Below, piece by piece: positions 35,568-44,278 of a stretch of DNA of 64,000 bases. How positions within the stretch are numbered: position 1 is the stretch's first letter; the number at the start of each line of letters is the position of its first letter. This DNA is from Microvirga splendida (lineage in GTDB: Bacteria > Pseudomonadota > Alphaproteobacteria > Rhizobiales > Beijerinckiaceae). The position numbers and the translations under genes were made by a program. The notes under the pieces were generated by a model, which saw only the letters and a list, made by a program, of their open reading frames with translations, made no database searches and was not told the DNA's origin. Location of the stretch: the NCBI RefSeq assembly GCF_016427565.1, contig NZ_JAELXT010000018.1:33884-97883 (forward strand). The letters are read 5' to 3'.

Positions 35568-36032
35568 CTAAGGCTTCGGCTGTTGCTCTCTTATGGTTTC
35601 TAGTTCTTGCGTGGCGATATCGACCGCATATTCTGCCGCTTCCCGCATTTTGGGGTCGGTGCCGTAATCCAAGGCCACCGAGGCAAGAGCGATCATTCCC
35701 TCGTACTGGGCTATCAGCAGGCGCTTGAAATCAGCATCCGGATCACCGCTGAGATCGGTATCAAGGCTCCTCTTGAGTTGTGCAGCAGCCGCTTTGTAGG
35801 CGTCGACTGCTCTTGCGACATCGCTACGCGGTAGTAACTTCGGCATGTCGTTGTCTAGGGTTGGCTGGTGCAGGGTGCCGGATGGCGCACTGTCGTCTCC
35901 CGGAAGCTTGGGCGCTAGTTGGTCACCCTTCTCCCTCACTGGAGGACCATTGACAGGTTGAGCGAACGCAATCTCAGCCCCTTCTGACAACACGAGGGCT
36001 CCTACCGCAAAAAGAGTGACCATAACCTTCAT
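35568..36032 (-). CDS. DUF305-like secreted protein lacking the usual His/Met motif
   Basis: The product (about 154 residues) has a signal peptide (MKVMVTLFAVGALVLS, cleavage near AFA-QP), a proline-rich linker, and a C-terminal helical domain. The segment FKRLLIAQYEGMIALASVAL, then YGTDPKMREAAEYAVDIATQ aligns with the DUF305/CopM ferritin-like fold. The metal-binding MIPHHxGAI motif of that family is here LIAQYEGMI, so the paired histidines are missing. A copper or silver chaperone role is therefore doubtful. The start at 36032 sits six bases after GGAG; an ATG at 36038 is the alternative. Confidence 0.55.
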   Translation of the reverse strand: MKVMVTLFAVGALVLSEGAEIAFAQPVNGPPVREKGDQLAPKLPGDDSAPSGTLHQPTLDNDMPKLLPRSDVARAVDAYKAAAAQLKRSLDTDLSGDPDADFKRLLIAQYEGMIALASVALDYGTDPKMREAAEYAVDIATQELETIREQQPKP

Positions 36033-36038
36033 CTGCAT

Positions 36039-36181
36039 CTCCGTTTACCGCACGACACCGATGGAACGCGAAACAGAGACCGTGTGGAAATTTTCCAGAA
36101 TATGATCTCAATTTTCCAGAATGTGATCTCACGGCCGGGGCTCAAAGCCTTCAGAACGCGCATGTCACGCAGTTAGTCTCA
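36039..36181. other. Upstream region of the DUF305-like gene
   Basis: The region is AT-richer than its surroundings and holds the tandem direct repeat at 36089-36131. It probably carries the promoter of the minus-strand DUF305-like gene. Confidence 0.4.
36089..36131. repeat. Tandem 21-bp direct repeat
   Basis: ATTTTCCAGAATATGATCTCA is followed immediately by a copy that differs at one base (GTG for ATG in the middle). The pair lies about 60 bp upstream of the DUF305-like gene start, where two adjacent operator sites would be expected. No regulator can be named. Confidence 0.6.
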
Positions 36182-36475
36182 CTATCGGCCAGCCTTATTT
36201 GGGCGAATGGGCGGCGCGACTGTGGTTGGCCGCGCTGGCTCCTCTTTGAGGATCTGTATGGCTCGAAGCAGCTCCTGATCCAGGGCTCCTCCCAACCATG
36301 CTGGGCTCAGCAAAGGCAGTTGGCGACGGGAGCGCTTTTGAACCCGCACCACATCGACCGCCAGCAGACGTTGACGGCGCGAGGATACTGTCCAGGTGCC
36401 ATTCCATCGGCATTCCCTACAGGCAACCCCCTCAAACTGGACCGCCTCCCACCTTTCCAGCCGAAAATTTGGCCT
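36182..36475 (-). pseudogene. Open frame after coxC without a start codon
   Basis: A minus-strand frame of about 98 codons follows coxC. It opens just after an AAGGAGG ribosome site at about 36474-36480, but no ATG, GTG or TTG is suitably placed. Its product has a CxxC-like CREC, then WNGTWTVSSRRQRLLAV, and ends in a Pro-rich basic tail. I do not recognise it. It may be a truncated gene of the oxidase operon or a chance frame. Confidence 0.3.
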
Positions 36476-36493
36476 CCTTGAAAGTGTGCGTCG

Positions 36494-37348
36494 TCATCCG
36501 GCCCCATGTCCGCCGGAGCCCCACACATAGATGGCGGCGAAGAGGAAGAGCCACACCACGTCGACGAAGTGCCAGTACCAGGCGGCGAACTCGAAGCCGA
36601 GGTGCTGCTGGGGCGTGAAGTCGCCGCGATAGGCGCGCAGCAGGCAGATGGCCAGGAAGATCGTGCCGATGACCACGTGAGCGCCGTGGAAACCCGTCGC
36701 CATGAAGAAGGTGGCGCCGTAGATGTTGCCGCTGAACCCGAAGGCCGCGTGGGCATACTCGTAGGCTTGCACGCAGGTGAAGACGAAGCCGAGGATCACC
36801 GTGAGCCACAGGCCCATCTTCAGGCCCTGGCGGTCGTTGTGCAGGAGCGCGTGGTGCGCCCAGGTGACCGTGGTGCCGGAGGTGAGAAGGATCAGCGTGT
36901 TGAGAAGCGGCAGATGCCAGGGATCGAAGGTCTCGATGCCCTTCGGGGGCCACACGCCGCCGAGCGACTCGATGCGCGAGTAGAGCTGCGGGTCGCCGGC
37001 ATAGAGGGCGGCGTCGAAATAGGCCCAGAACCAGGCGGCAAAGAACATCACCTCGGAGGCGATGAACATGATCATGCCGTAGCGGTGGTGAAGCTGGACC
37101 ACGCGGGTGTGCGAGCCGGTATTGGCCTCTTTCACCACATCGGTCCACCAGGACAGCATGGTGTAGAGAACGCCGATGATGCCCGCGCCGAACACGATGG
37201 GGCCGAGGTCCATCCCGGCGATGGCGATGTCTTTCCACCAGGTCACGAACCCGGAGGTCAGCAGGAAGGCGCTGACCGCGCCGATGAGCGGCCACGGGCT
37301 CGGTTCAAGGATGTGGTAGTCGTGGTTCTTGGCGTGGGCCTCGGCCAT
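36494..37348 (-). CDS. coxC: Cytochrome c oxidase subunit III (orphan copy)
   Basis: This 284-residue subunit has seven helices and typical motifs: [13 protein letters not shown] at the start, [20 protein letters not shown] near residue 95, [13 protein letters not shown] and [19 protein letters not shown]. It stabilises the aa3-type oxidase but is not catalytic. Subunits I and II are absent from the window, so this copy either complements a complex encoded elsewhere or is a fragment of a once larger operon. Confidence 0.96.
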   Translation of the reverse strand: MAEAHAKNHDYHILEPSPWPLIGAVSAFLLTSGFVTWWKDIAIAGMDLGPIVFGAGIIGVLYTMLSWWTDVVKEANTGSHTRVVQLHHRYGMIMFIASEVMFFAAWFWAYFDAALYAGDPQLYSRIESLGGVWPPKGIETFDPWHLPLLNTLILLTSGTTVTWAHHALLHNDRQGLKMGLWLTVILGFVFTCVQAYEYAHAAFGFSGNIYGATFFMATGFHGAHVVIGTIFLAICLLRAYRGDFTPQQHLGFEFAAWYWHFVDVVWLFLFAAIYVWGSGGHGAG

Positions 37349-37579
37349 TTCGTGTCGTCTCCGTGCCTCGATGGTGAACTCGCTTTAGGACGGCTCGTCA
37401 GAACGGAGCCTCACCTGCTGCGTGGTCAACGCGAAAGCCAGCATCCGTATCCCATGGCGCCCGCCCCGGGAGTGGCAGGAAAACAAGATACCGTTGCTGC
37501 TTGAGGACGGCTGGTCCAAGCACGCCGATCAATACCTCCTATGCAGATCATGGCCTCGTCATCGGCTGCTTTGCTCGGC
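37349..37579. other. Short gap between coxC start and the third L,D-transpeptidase
   Basis: Nothing was recognised apart from the presumed coxC promoter. Confidence 0.35.
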
Positions 37580-38353
37580 TCATGGCATCAAAATCTCGCC
37601 GTCGGGCTCAAGAGGAACAGGAAGTGGGCGAGGCTGGGCTCTTTCGTTCTCTGATTCAGGTAGCAGAGGGACCGGTGGGCTTGAGGTTGGTTTCCGGATC
37701 GGCGAGGCCGCTGTTTGGGTCAGCCGATCAAACACGACCACTCGCGTTCCGATCGGGGTCCGGCGGGCAAGATCAATGACATCTTCGTTGAACATGCGAA
37801 AGCACCCGGATGAGACCGCGCGGCCGACGGTTCCCGGTTCATTCGTGCCATGAATTCGGTAGAGCGTCTCACCCAGGTAAATGGCACGAGCCCCAAGAGG
37901 GTTTTTAGGCCCCCCCTGCATGAAGGCGGGCAAGCGCGGATCCCGCTGACGCATTTCCTTTGGGGGGCGCCAATCCGGCCAGGAAGCCTTTCGGCTGACG
38001 GGGAGTTCCCCTGTCCAAGTAAAGCCCTGCCGTCCGACGCCGATCGGGTACTGAACGGCGTGTGTCGGAGACAGCACGCGAAGAAGCCGGCGCCCCCGGG
38101 TGTCCACCAGGATACTGCCGGCTTCGTAGGAGGATGCAAATGGCACCACGACTCGCGACAAATGGGACGGCCGACGCCGGAGCTCAGAAGGTGGCGCGGG
38201 GTCAGGAGCCGGCACCCCGATACTCGCGTCTGGTGGGGGCTGGGTCGCAAGCGCGGGCGCGCACAGCAGGAACACCGCAGTGATCAGGCTCGTGCACACA
38301 ATGCCAATCTTGGAGCGCCAGCTGCAGAGATACCGATTTCCAGGTGAGGACAT
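37580..38353 (-). CDS. L,D-transpeptidase (ErfK/YbiS type), copy 3
   Basis: This 257-residue protein has an N-terminal signal segment (IGIVCTSLITAVFLLCAPAL) and a YkuD domain with GSILVDTRGRRLLRVL, the histidine in IHGTNEP and the catalytic Cys184 in SSGCFRMFNED. Such small enzymes either anchor lipoprotein to peptidoglycan or make 3-3 links. A Pro-rich tail follows the domain. ATG 38353 lies 10 bp after the stop of the methyltransferase gene, so the two form an operon. The protein at 55032-55763 is a close relative in layout (KASWPDWRPP versus KATWPSWTPT). Confidence 0.92.
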   Translation of the reverse strand: MSSPGNRYLCSWRSKIGIVCTSLITAVFLLCAPALATQPPPDASIGVPAPDPAPPSELRRRPSHLSRVVVPFASSYEAGSILVDTRGRRLLRVLSPTHAVQYPIGVGRQGFTWTGELPVSRKASWPDWRPPKEMRQRDPRLPAFMQGGPKNPLGARAIYLGETLYRIHGTNEPGTVGRAVSSGCFRMFNEDVIDLARRTPIGTRVVVFDRLTQTAASPIRKPTSSPPVPLLPESENERAQPRPLPVPLEPDGEILMP

Positions 38354-38363
38354 GCTTTGAAGC

Positions 38364-38990
38364 TCAAACTTGTGGTGTGACGACGTGTGAGGAGATTCCG
38401 CCGATCCAGCGCGGCACCCGGAGGGCATAATCTTCGTAGGCGGCGCCGAACGTGGCTCGGAGCACACGTTCCTCGATGCGGACCTGCGCCCGGATCGCCA
38501 GCAGGGCGACGGCTGTAATCGCAAACTGAACCGGATCAGGAAAGACAAGCAGCAGTCCGAGAAACACGGCGCCTTGTCCAACAAACACAGGATTCCGCGA
38601 CCAATTGAACGGTCCCGTCGCGACGAGCTGTCCTTGCTGGCCTTCAGCCGCACCGATCCGCCAAGCCGATCCCATGTGGTATTGCGATACAAGGGCGAAG
38701 CTAGCTCCCGTAGCGATCAGCAACACACCCAAGGTCCGGACAGCGCCGCTGTCGAACCAAAGGCCACCCAGGGGCAATCCACTCACTCCTCCATGCCACA
38801 GCCGGTAGGCAGGCCAGAGGAGGGCGCTAAGGAACGCAGCTCGGAAGGCGAAAGCGGTCCAGCGCTGCCGCGGATCGCCGGTTCCGAGGAGCCAGACAGA
38901 GCGCCTCAGGGTTCGCGCGGTGGCGGCGGACAGGATCAGGAAGCCGGCCACGTAGAGGCAGACCAGCAGATATGCCCCAACTCCGATCAT
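38364..38990 (-). CDS. ICMT/PEMT-like membrane methyltransferase family protein
   Basis: This 208-residue membrane protein has about five helices. The C-terminal signature is LVATGPFNWSRNPVFVGQG followed by EERVLRATFGAAYEDY, shared by bacterial isoprenylcysteine carboxyl methyltransferase-like and phospholipid methyltransferase-like proteins. The substrate is unknown. ATG 38990 follows AGGGG by five bases. It heads a two-gene operon with an L,D-transpeptidase. Confidence 0.85.
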   Translation of the reverse strand: MIGVGAYLLVCLYVAGFLILSAATARTLRRSVWLLGTGDPRQRWTAFAFRAAFLSALLWPAYRLWHGGVSGLPLGGLWFDSGAVRTLGVLLIATGASFALVSQYHMGSAWRIGAAEGQQGQLVATGPFNWSRNPVFVGQGAVFLGLLLVFPDPVQFAITAVALLAIRAQVRIEERVLRATFGAAYEDYALRVPRWIGGISSHVVTPQV

Positions 38991-39238
38991 TGTCGCCCCT
39001 TTTTATGAGGACGGCCGGTGCCATAACGCGGCAGCCTAGCCGCAGACGGGGGGCTGATAGCGCCATCCGGTTGCAGCTTCTGATTCAATACCTGCATACT
39101 TTCACCCCAATCCATCAGCCCCTGTCGGTTCTACCGGCCGACACGGAGCAACCCCTTAAGAGCTCGGCAGTTAAATACGACCCTCACCTATGGCGGAGAT
39201 TGCTCTTAGTCCAGGAGCCAAGCGTCAGCGAGCTTCCG

Positions 39239-39874
39239 TCACGGCTTGGCTGCGAGAAGTGGCTCGAGGATTTTTTCGAACCGATCCAGGGACAGAGCCC
39301 CAACCTCCTTGCGGCCGTTGATGAAGAAGGTCGGGGTCGAGTCTACCTTGAATGACTGGGTTGCCCGGTCAGCAACCTGCCGGATCCCGTCATAGATCTT
39401 CTCATCGCGCAGACAGGCCTCGACCGTCTCTCGCCCCATTCCGGTCTGCCGCATCACCTGTACGAGAGCGTCATAGGGCTTGTCGGCATGGTTCCACGCC
39501 TCTCCGGTCTGATAGAGCATGTCAACGACCGGGTACCATTTATCCTCGCCGGCGCAGCGGGCAAGCATGAACCCTGCCGTAGCCAGTGGGTCGAGCGGGA
39601 ACTCCCGGATAATAAAACGGACTTTACCGGTATCGACGTATTTTGCCTTGAAGCTCGGCCACGTGGTTTTGTGGAAATTCTGGCAATGATGGCAGGTCAG
39701 CGAAGCGTATTCGATCACCGTCACGGGGGCATCCGGGCTGCCCATAACTTTGTCAGGCAGGGGGCCGGGTTTGAGCAACTCAGCCTGATCGACTGTTTCC
39801 TGGGCCGACACACTGCCCCGAACGAACACAAGGCTCGTTGCGAGACTGCTCACCATAAAATGACGGCGGTGCAC
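39239..39874 (-). CDS. DsbA-family thiol-disulfide oxidoreductase under a MerR-type promoter
   Basis: This 211-residue periplasmic protein has a signal peptide (HRRHFMVSSLATSLVF, cleavage near SVSA-QE) and a thioredoxin_4 fold. The active site is CHHC in YASLTCHHCQNFHKTTW. The cis-proline region is STPTFFINGRKEVG. GTG 39874 is chosen because AGGAGG lies seven bases upstream; ATG 39898 would place the start codon almost at the predicted transcription start. A MerR-type promoter (39907-39937) faces it. It would form or isomerise disulfides in exported proteins, and its control suggests a role in repair under metal stress. Confidence 0.92.
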   Translation of the reverse strand: MHRRHFMVSSLATSLVFVRGSVSAQETVDQAELLKPGPLPDKVMGSPDAPVTVIEYASLTCHHCQNFHKTTWPSFKAKYVDTGKVRFIIREFPLDPLATAGFMLARCAGEDKWYPVVDMLYQTGEAWNHADKPYDALVQVMRQTGMGRETVEACLRDEKIYDGIRQVADRATQSFKVDSTPTFFINGRKEVGALSLDRFEKILEPLLAAKP

Positions 39875-39906
39875 CACAGATCCTCCTACCCGACTCAAAG
39901 GCCGGC

Positions 39907-39937
39907 AGCCTAGGACCTCAAGCCACTAGAGGGTCAA
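39907..39937 (-). promoter_or_regulatory. MerR-type promoter of the DsbA-like gene
   Basis: On the minus strand, TTGACC (39937-39932) and TAGGCT (39912-39907) are 19 bp apart. The spacer starts with the imperfect dyad CTCTAGTGGCTTGAG. The -10 is identical to that of the ATPase 1 promoter. Confidence 0.8.
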
Positions 39938-40150
39938 GAGGCAGCTATGGTTTTTCAGTTTTTCGGAGAAGGTGTCCCTTGTCAGCAAGGCTGCAAAGGG
40001 ATGTTCAGGAATTGAATGGAGGGGGGAAGAGCTATCGATCATGGGCCTAATATGCCAGTGGGTAAGCTGTGCGAACGGCTGCAGCTGGCTTGGCCGTTGG
40101 ATGCCGACGGGCAGGCCTGAGAGGCCGCCAAATTTTTTCGATTTTTCCTC

Positions 40151-40181
40151 TTGAACCTCAAGTCGCTCGAGGTTGTACACA
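40151..40181 (+). promoter_or_regulatory. MerR-type promoter of metal cluster 2
   Basis: TTGAAC (40151-40156) and TACACA (40176-40181) are separated by 19 bp with the dyad CCTCAAGTCGCTCGAGG (40156-40172). It lies 28 bp before the ATPase 2 start. There is no merR gene in this cluster, so one of the two regulators at 3764 or 52682, or another elsewhere, must act in trans. Confidence 0.82.
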
Positions 40182-40208
40182 GGTTCAAACTGTCGAGAGG
40201 ACTACAGA

Positions 40209-42812
40209 ATGACCCACCCGACATCGCAGACAACGGCAAGCGCACAAGCCTTCACCTGGAAGGTGGAGGGCATGGATTGCGCGAGCTGTGTGGCCAAGAT
40301 TGAGACCGCTGTCGGCAAACTGCCGGGGGTTTCGGATATCAGGGCCTCGACCATGACTGAAACCTTGTCGGCGCGGCTGGACGAGGCCCTCACACCTGCG
40401 CATGAGGTCGAAAAGCGCGTGAGTGCGCTGGGCTACGGGGTCACCCGCCAGCAGGCTCCCTCGTCGGCGGGAACACCCCAGTCCTATAGCTGGACGGTTG
40501 GCGGCATGGATTGTGCCAGTTGCGCCGCCAAGATCGAAACCGCTGTGGGCAAGCTCCCTGGCGTGTCAGATATCCGTATTTCGACCATGACGGAGACACT
40601 CACGGCAACGCTCGATGAGACCCGCACCACCACCGAGCAGGTCGAGAAGCGTGTCACCGGCTTAGGCTATACGGCAACCCGAAAGCCAGTCCCGTCACAA
40701 GCGGCGAGCCAGGCGGCTCCAGCAAGCTGCTGCAGCGGCAACAGTTGCTCAGGCGGGCACAACCATGCTCATGACCATGGCGACCATCACCATGGACACG
40801 GTCATGCCCATCCCCCGGGTGCGGGCGCGGCTCCGACTGCCTTGAGCTCGCATGGCCATGGTCACGCGCACGAGGGTATGGGAGACAAACACTGGTGGCA
40901 GGCGGCGAAAGGCCGTCTCGTGATCCTGACTGGCGTTCTGCTTGCCCTGGCCTTCTTCTCGCAATTCGTGGTGCCTGCGGCAAGTCATTGGATTTATATC
41001 GGCGCGACCGCCGTCGGCGTTCTTCCGGTCGCGCGGCGGGCCTTTGCCGCGGCCCGCGCCGGCATGCCGTTCACGATCGAGATGCTGATGACGATTGCGG
41101 CGGCCGGGGCATTGGTCATTGGTGCCGCGGAAGAGGCTGCTCTCGTCGTGTTCCTGTTTGCGGTCGGGGAGGTACTCGAAGGGGTTGCGGCCAACCGGGC
41201 GCGCGCCAGCATTCGTGCGCTCAGTGAACTGGTTCCCAAAACGGCCATGCTTGAGGAGAACGGGACGGCTCAGGAGGTTGCGGCCTCGGCCCTCGTGATC
41301 GGACAGACGGTGCTCGTGCGGCCCGGCGACCGTATTCCGGCTGACGGGGAAATCCTGTCGGGCATCTCAGGGATCGATGAGTCGCCTGTCACGGGCGAAT
41401 CTGTGCCGAAGACCAAGGGAGTTGGCGAGAGCGTCTTCGCGGGCTCCATCAACACCGAGGCGGCCATCCGCGTGCGGGTGGAGAAGGCAGCTCAGGACAA
41501 CACCATCGCTCGGATCATTCGCCTCGTTGAGGAAGCTCAGGAAGCGCGAGCGCCCACCGAGCGGTTCATCGACCGCTTCTCACGCTACTACATGCCCGCT
41601 GTCGTCGGCCTGGCTCTCCTCGTGGCTGTCGTCCCTCCTGTCGCCCTTGGCGGAGACTGGTGGACCTGGACCTACCGGGCTCTGGCGCTGCTCCTGATCG
41701 GCTGCCCCTGCGCTCTGGTGATTTCAGTCCCCGCCTCCATCGCATCGGCGCTGTCTGCCGGCGCCCGGCAGGGCCTGCTGATGAAGGGCGGTATTGTCAT
41801 CGAAGAGGCTGCGAAGACCGGGCTCGTGGCATTTGACAAAACTGGCACCCTCACCGAAGGCCGCCCGTTTGTGACGGATGTCATTGCCTATAACGCCAGT
41901 GAATTCGATGCTACACAGCTCGCAGCGGCGGTTGAAACCGGCTCAAACCATCCTCTCGCTCTTGCTATCTTGGAGCGAGCCAAGGCGCGCAGCCTGACCA
42001 TAAGACCGGCCCGAGATGTGAAGGCCATTCCGGGTCAAGGAGTCGTCGGATCGCTGAACGATCAGCACATCTTCCTCGGTGCCCCGCGATTCGCCTTGCA
42101 ACGGGCCTCCCACGTTGATGCCAGGGCGACCGAGGATATGGAACGGCTTGAGCGCGAGGGCAAAACCGTCACGGCTCTTGTTGTTAATGACCGGCTAACG
42201 GCGGTCTTCGCCTTGCGCGACGAGCCGCGAGAGGATGCGGCGGCGGCCATTAAGGAGCTGAAGGCGCTTGGCATTCGTTCCATGATGCTCACCGGCGACA
42301 ATGCCCGTACCGGCGCTGCGATCGCAGGCGCCCTGGGTATGGAGCATCGGGCCGAGCTCATGCCGGAAGACAAAGTAACGACGCTCAAGGCTCTGTCGAA
42401 CGAACAACCCGTGATGATGGTTGGTGACGGCATCAACGACGCGCCTGCGCTGGCTGCGGCAACGGTCGGCGTAGCCATGGGATCGGGCACCGATGTGGCC
42501 CTCGAAACAGCCGATGGGGCGCTCTTGCGCAACCGGGTGCGCGACGTAGTGGCATTGATCCGTCTCTCCCGCGGAACGATGGCGAACATTCGCCAGAACA
42601 TCGCGATCGCATTGGGCCTTAAGGCGGTTTTTCTGATAACGAGCGTCCTGGGGATCACCGGCCTTTGGATTGCCATCCTGGCGGATACCGGAGCCACCGT
42701 GATCGTCACCGCCAATGCGTTGCGGCTTCTCGGCTTTTTCCGTCAAGGCTCCGGCGGCTCCTCGTCGGGTGGCACGAGGCCGGCCGGCGAGCTCCAGCCG
42801 GTCACCGCCTGA
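40209..42812 (+). CDS. Zn/Cd/Pb-translocating P1B-type ATPase with two HMA domains
   Basis: This 867-residue export pump has two nearly identical N-terminal HMA domains, with GMDCASC at Cys24/Cys27 and Cys102/Cys105. The repeated KIETAVGKLPGVSDIR shows recent internal duplication. A Cys- and His-rich linker follows (SCCSGNSCSGGHNHAHDHGD, then further HGHGHAH). The catalytic parts are the membrane CPC motif (Cys499, Cys501), Asp543 in DKTGTLTEG and GDGINDAPAL. ATG 40209 lies just after a MerR-type promoter. It heads a cluster with a CDF exporter and lspA. The extra metal-binding region suggests handling of high Zn, Cd or Pb loads. Confidence 0.95.
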   Translation: MTHPTSQTTASAQAFTWKVEGMDCASCVAKIETAVGKLPGVSDIRASTMTETLSARLDEALTPAHEVEKRVSALGYGVTRQQAPSSAGTPQSYSWTVGGMDCASCAAKIETAVGKLPGVSDIRISTMTETLTATLDETRTTTEQVEKRVTGLGYTATRKPVPSQAASQAAPASCCSGNSCSGGHNHAHDHGDHHHGHGHAHPPGAGAAPTALSSHGHGHAHEGMGDKHWWQAAKGRLVILTGVLLALAFFSQFVVPAASHWIYIGATAVGVLPVARRAFAAARAGMPFTIEMLMTIAAAGALVIGAAEEAALVVFLFAVGEVLEGVAANRARASIRALSELVPKTAMLEENGTAQEVAASALVIGQTVLVRPGDRIPADGEILSGISGIDESPVTGESVPKTKGVGESVFAGSINTEAAIRVRVEKAAQDNTIARIIRLVEEAQEARAPTERFIDRFSRYYMPAVVGLALLVAVVPPVALGGDWWTWTYRALALLLIGCPCALVISVPASIASALSAGARQGLLMKGGIVIEEAAKTGLVAFDKTGTLTEGRPFVTDVIAYNASEFDATQLAAAVETGSNHPLALAILERAKARSLTIRPARDVKAIPGQGVVGSLNDQHIFLGAPRFALQRASHVDARATEDMERLEREGKTVTALVVNDRLTAVFALRDEPREDAAAAIKELKALGIRSMMLTGDNARTGAAIAGALGMEHRAELMPEDKVTTLKALSNEQPVMMVGDGINDAPALAAATVGVAMGSGTDVALETADGALLRNRVRDVVALIRLSRGTMANIRQNIAIALGLKAVFLITSVLGITGLWIAILADTGATVIVTANALRLLGFFRQGSGGSSSGGTRPAGELQPVTA

Positions 42813-42824
42813 TAGGGCCGGAGC

Positions 42825-43730
42825 ATGTCAGCCCATCATAGTCATGGTTCAGCCTCGGAGCGCCACGAGAGGGCGCTCTGGGTCGCTCTCGTCCCCACAG
42901 CAGGATTCATGCTGGCCGAGATTGTCGGCGGGGTGCTCACAGGAAGCCTCGCCCTCATCTCCGACGCCAGTCACATGGCCACGGACGTGTTCGGGATTGC
43001 CATTGCCATTGCGGCAATCCGCATTGGCCGGCGGCCGCCAGACCTGAAGCGCACGTTCGGCTACGAGCGCTTCGAAACCCTGGCTGCGGCCCTGAACGCG
43101 CTCCTGCTCTTCGGTGTCGCAGCCTATATCCTCGTCGAAGCCTATCGACGGCTGAGTGCACCTCCAGAGATCCAGTCATCGTCAATGCTCGTCATTGCTC
43201 TGATCGGGCTGGTCGTGAACTTCTTCGCCATGCGCATCCTCTCAGAAGGTCAAGAGGAGAGCCTCAACCTCAAGGGGGCTTATCTTGAGGTGTGGAGCGA
43301 TCTCCTTGGATCAATTGGCGTCATCGCGGCAGCATTGATCATCCAGTTCACGGGGTGGACCTGGATTGACTCCCTCGTCGCCGTCGCGATTGGCCTGTGG
43401 GTGCTCCCGCGCACCTGGATGCTGTTCAGCAACGCGCTCAACGTGCTGCTTGAGGGTGTGCCTCAGGGCCTCGATGTGGAAGCGCTCCGGACTGCCATGA
43501 TCGATGTGCCGGGTGTGACGGACATCCACGACCTTCATGTCTGGTCCCTGACAGGCGGCCGGATCTGTCTGACTGCACATATGGTGGCCCCCTCGCGGGA
43601 TACAGACCAGGAGATGCTCGTGGAGGAGATGAACCGGATGCTTCGGGACCGATTCAAAATCGGGCATGTGACGCTGCAATACGAGCGGGTTCCATGCCCT
43701 GATGCTGTCGCCGGGCACCGCTTCCTGTAG
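42825..43730 (+). CDS. CDF-family cation efflux protein (CzcD/ZitB type)
   Basis: This 301-residue protein has six helices and a cytoplasmic ferredoxin-like C-terminal domain. The zinc site shows SDASHMATD in helix 2 and LEVWSDLLGS in helix 5. The C-terminus has DIHDLHVWSLTGG and CLTAHM. It exchanges Zn, Cd or Co for protons. ATG 42825 lies 12 bp after the ATPase stop with GGAG before it, so the two are co-translated neighbours. Confidence 0.94.
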   Translation: MSAHHSHGSASERHERALWVALVPTAGFMLAEIVGGVLTGSLALISDASHMATDVFGIAIAIAAIRIGRRPPDLKRTFGYERFETLAAALNALLLFGVAAYILVEAYRRLSAPPEIQSSSMLVIALIGLVVNFFAMRILSEGQEESLNLKGAYLEVWSDLLGSIGVIAAALIIQFTGWTWIDSLVAVAIGLWVLPRTWMLFSNALNVLLEGVPQGLDVEALRTAMIDVPGVTDIHDLHVWSLTGGRICLTAHMVAPSRDTDQEMLVEEMNRMLRDRFKIGHVTLQYERVPCPDAVAGHRFL

Positions 43731-43774
43731 GCGTCCACTGATGTATTTACTCTCGTAGCTGATAATGACCCGCC

Positions 43775-44278
43775 ATGCAGCCAACAGCTTCAACCCACCT
43801 GACACCGGCCCTCACGGCAGTCGTGGCCGCAACGTTGCTTGATCAGTTCACGAAATGGCTAATCCTTGAGGTGGTGATGCAGCCGCCCCAAGTGATTCCA
43901 ATCGTCCCCTTTTTCAACCTGACTCTCGGATACAATACCGGGATCAGCTTCGGCCTTTTGCAATCCGTGTTTGAGGACAACCCTTGGGTCCTAACAAGCC
44001 TGACCCTGACGATCGTCGGCTTTCTTCTGCTCTGGGCACGGCGCGCCGGATCCCGACGGGAGGCGATCGCTTTGGGGCTCATCTCCGGCGGGGCACTGGG
44101 CAACGCCATTGATCGGATCCGACAAGGTGCCGTGACCGACTTCCTTGATGTCTATGTTGGAACATGGCATTGGCCCACCTTCAATATGGCGGATGTCGCC
44201 ATCTTCCTTGGCGCCGCGACGCTCGTGGTCGGAGACCTGTTTGGACGCAACCGCCCGGCTGCACCGGCTTCATCGTGA
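43775..44278 (+). CDS. lspA: Lipoprotein signal peptidase, copy 2
   Basis: This 167-residue LspA has four helices and conserved boxes: LLDQFTKWLI, YNTGISFGLL, GGALGNAIDRIRQGAVTDFLD and FNMADVAIF, with both catalytic aspartates. It follows the CDF gene by 44 bp and completes an ATPase-CDF-LspA set, parallel to cluster 1. The two LspA copies differ considerably, so they are not a recent duplication. Confidence 0.95.
   Translation: MQPTASTHLTPALTAVVAATLLDQFTKWLILEVVMQPPQVIPIVPFFNLTLGYNTGISFGLLQSVFEDNPWVLTSLTLTIVGFLLLWARRAGSRREAIALGLISGGALGNAIDRIRQGAVTDFLDVYVGTWHWPTFNMADVAIFLGAATLVVGDLFGRNRPAAPASS

Noticed and set aside
36506..37504. A 332-codon plus-strand frame opposite coxC
   Set aside because: It is antisense to a highly conserved oxidase subunit, with repetitive Glu/His/Gly composition typical of shadow frames.
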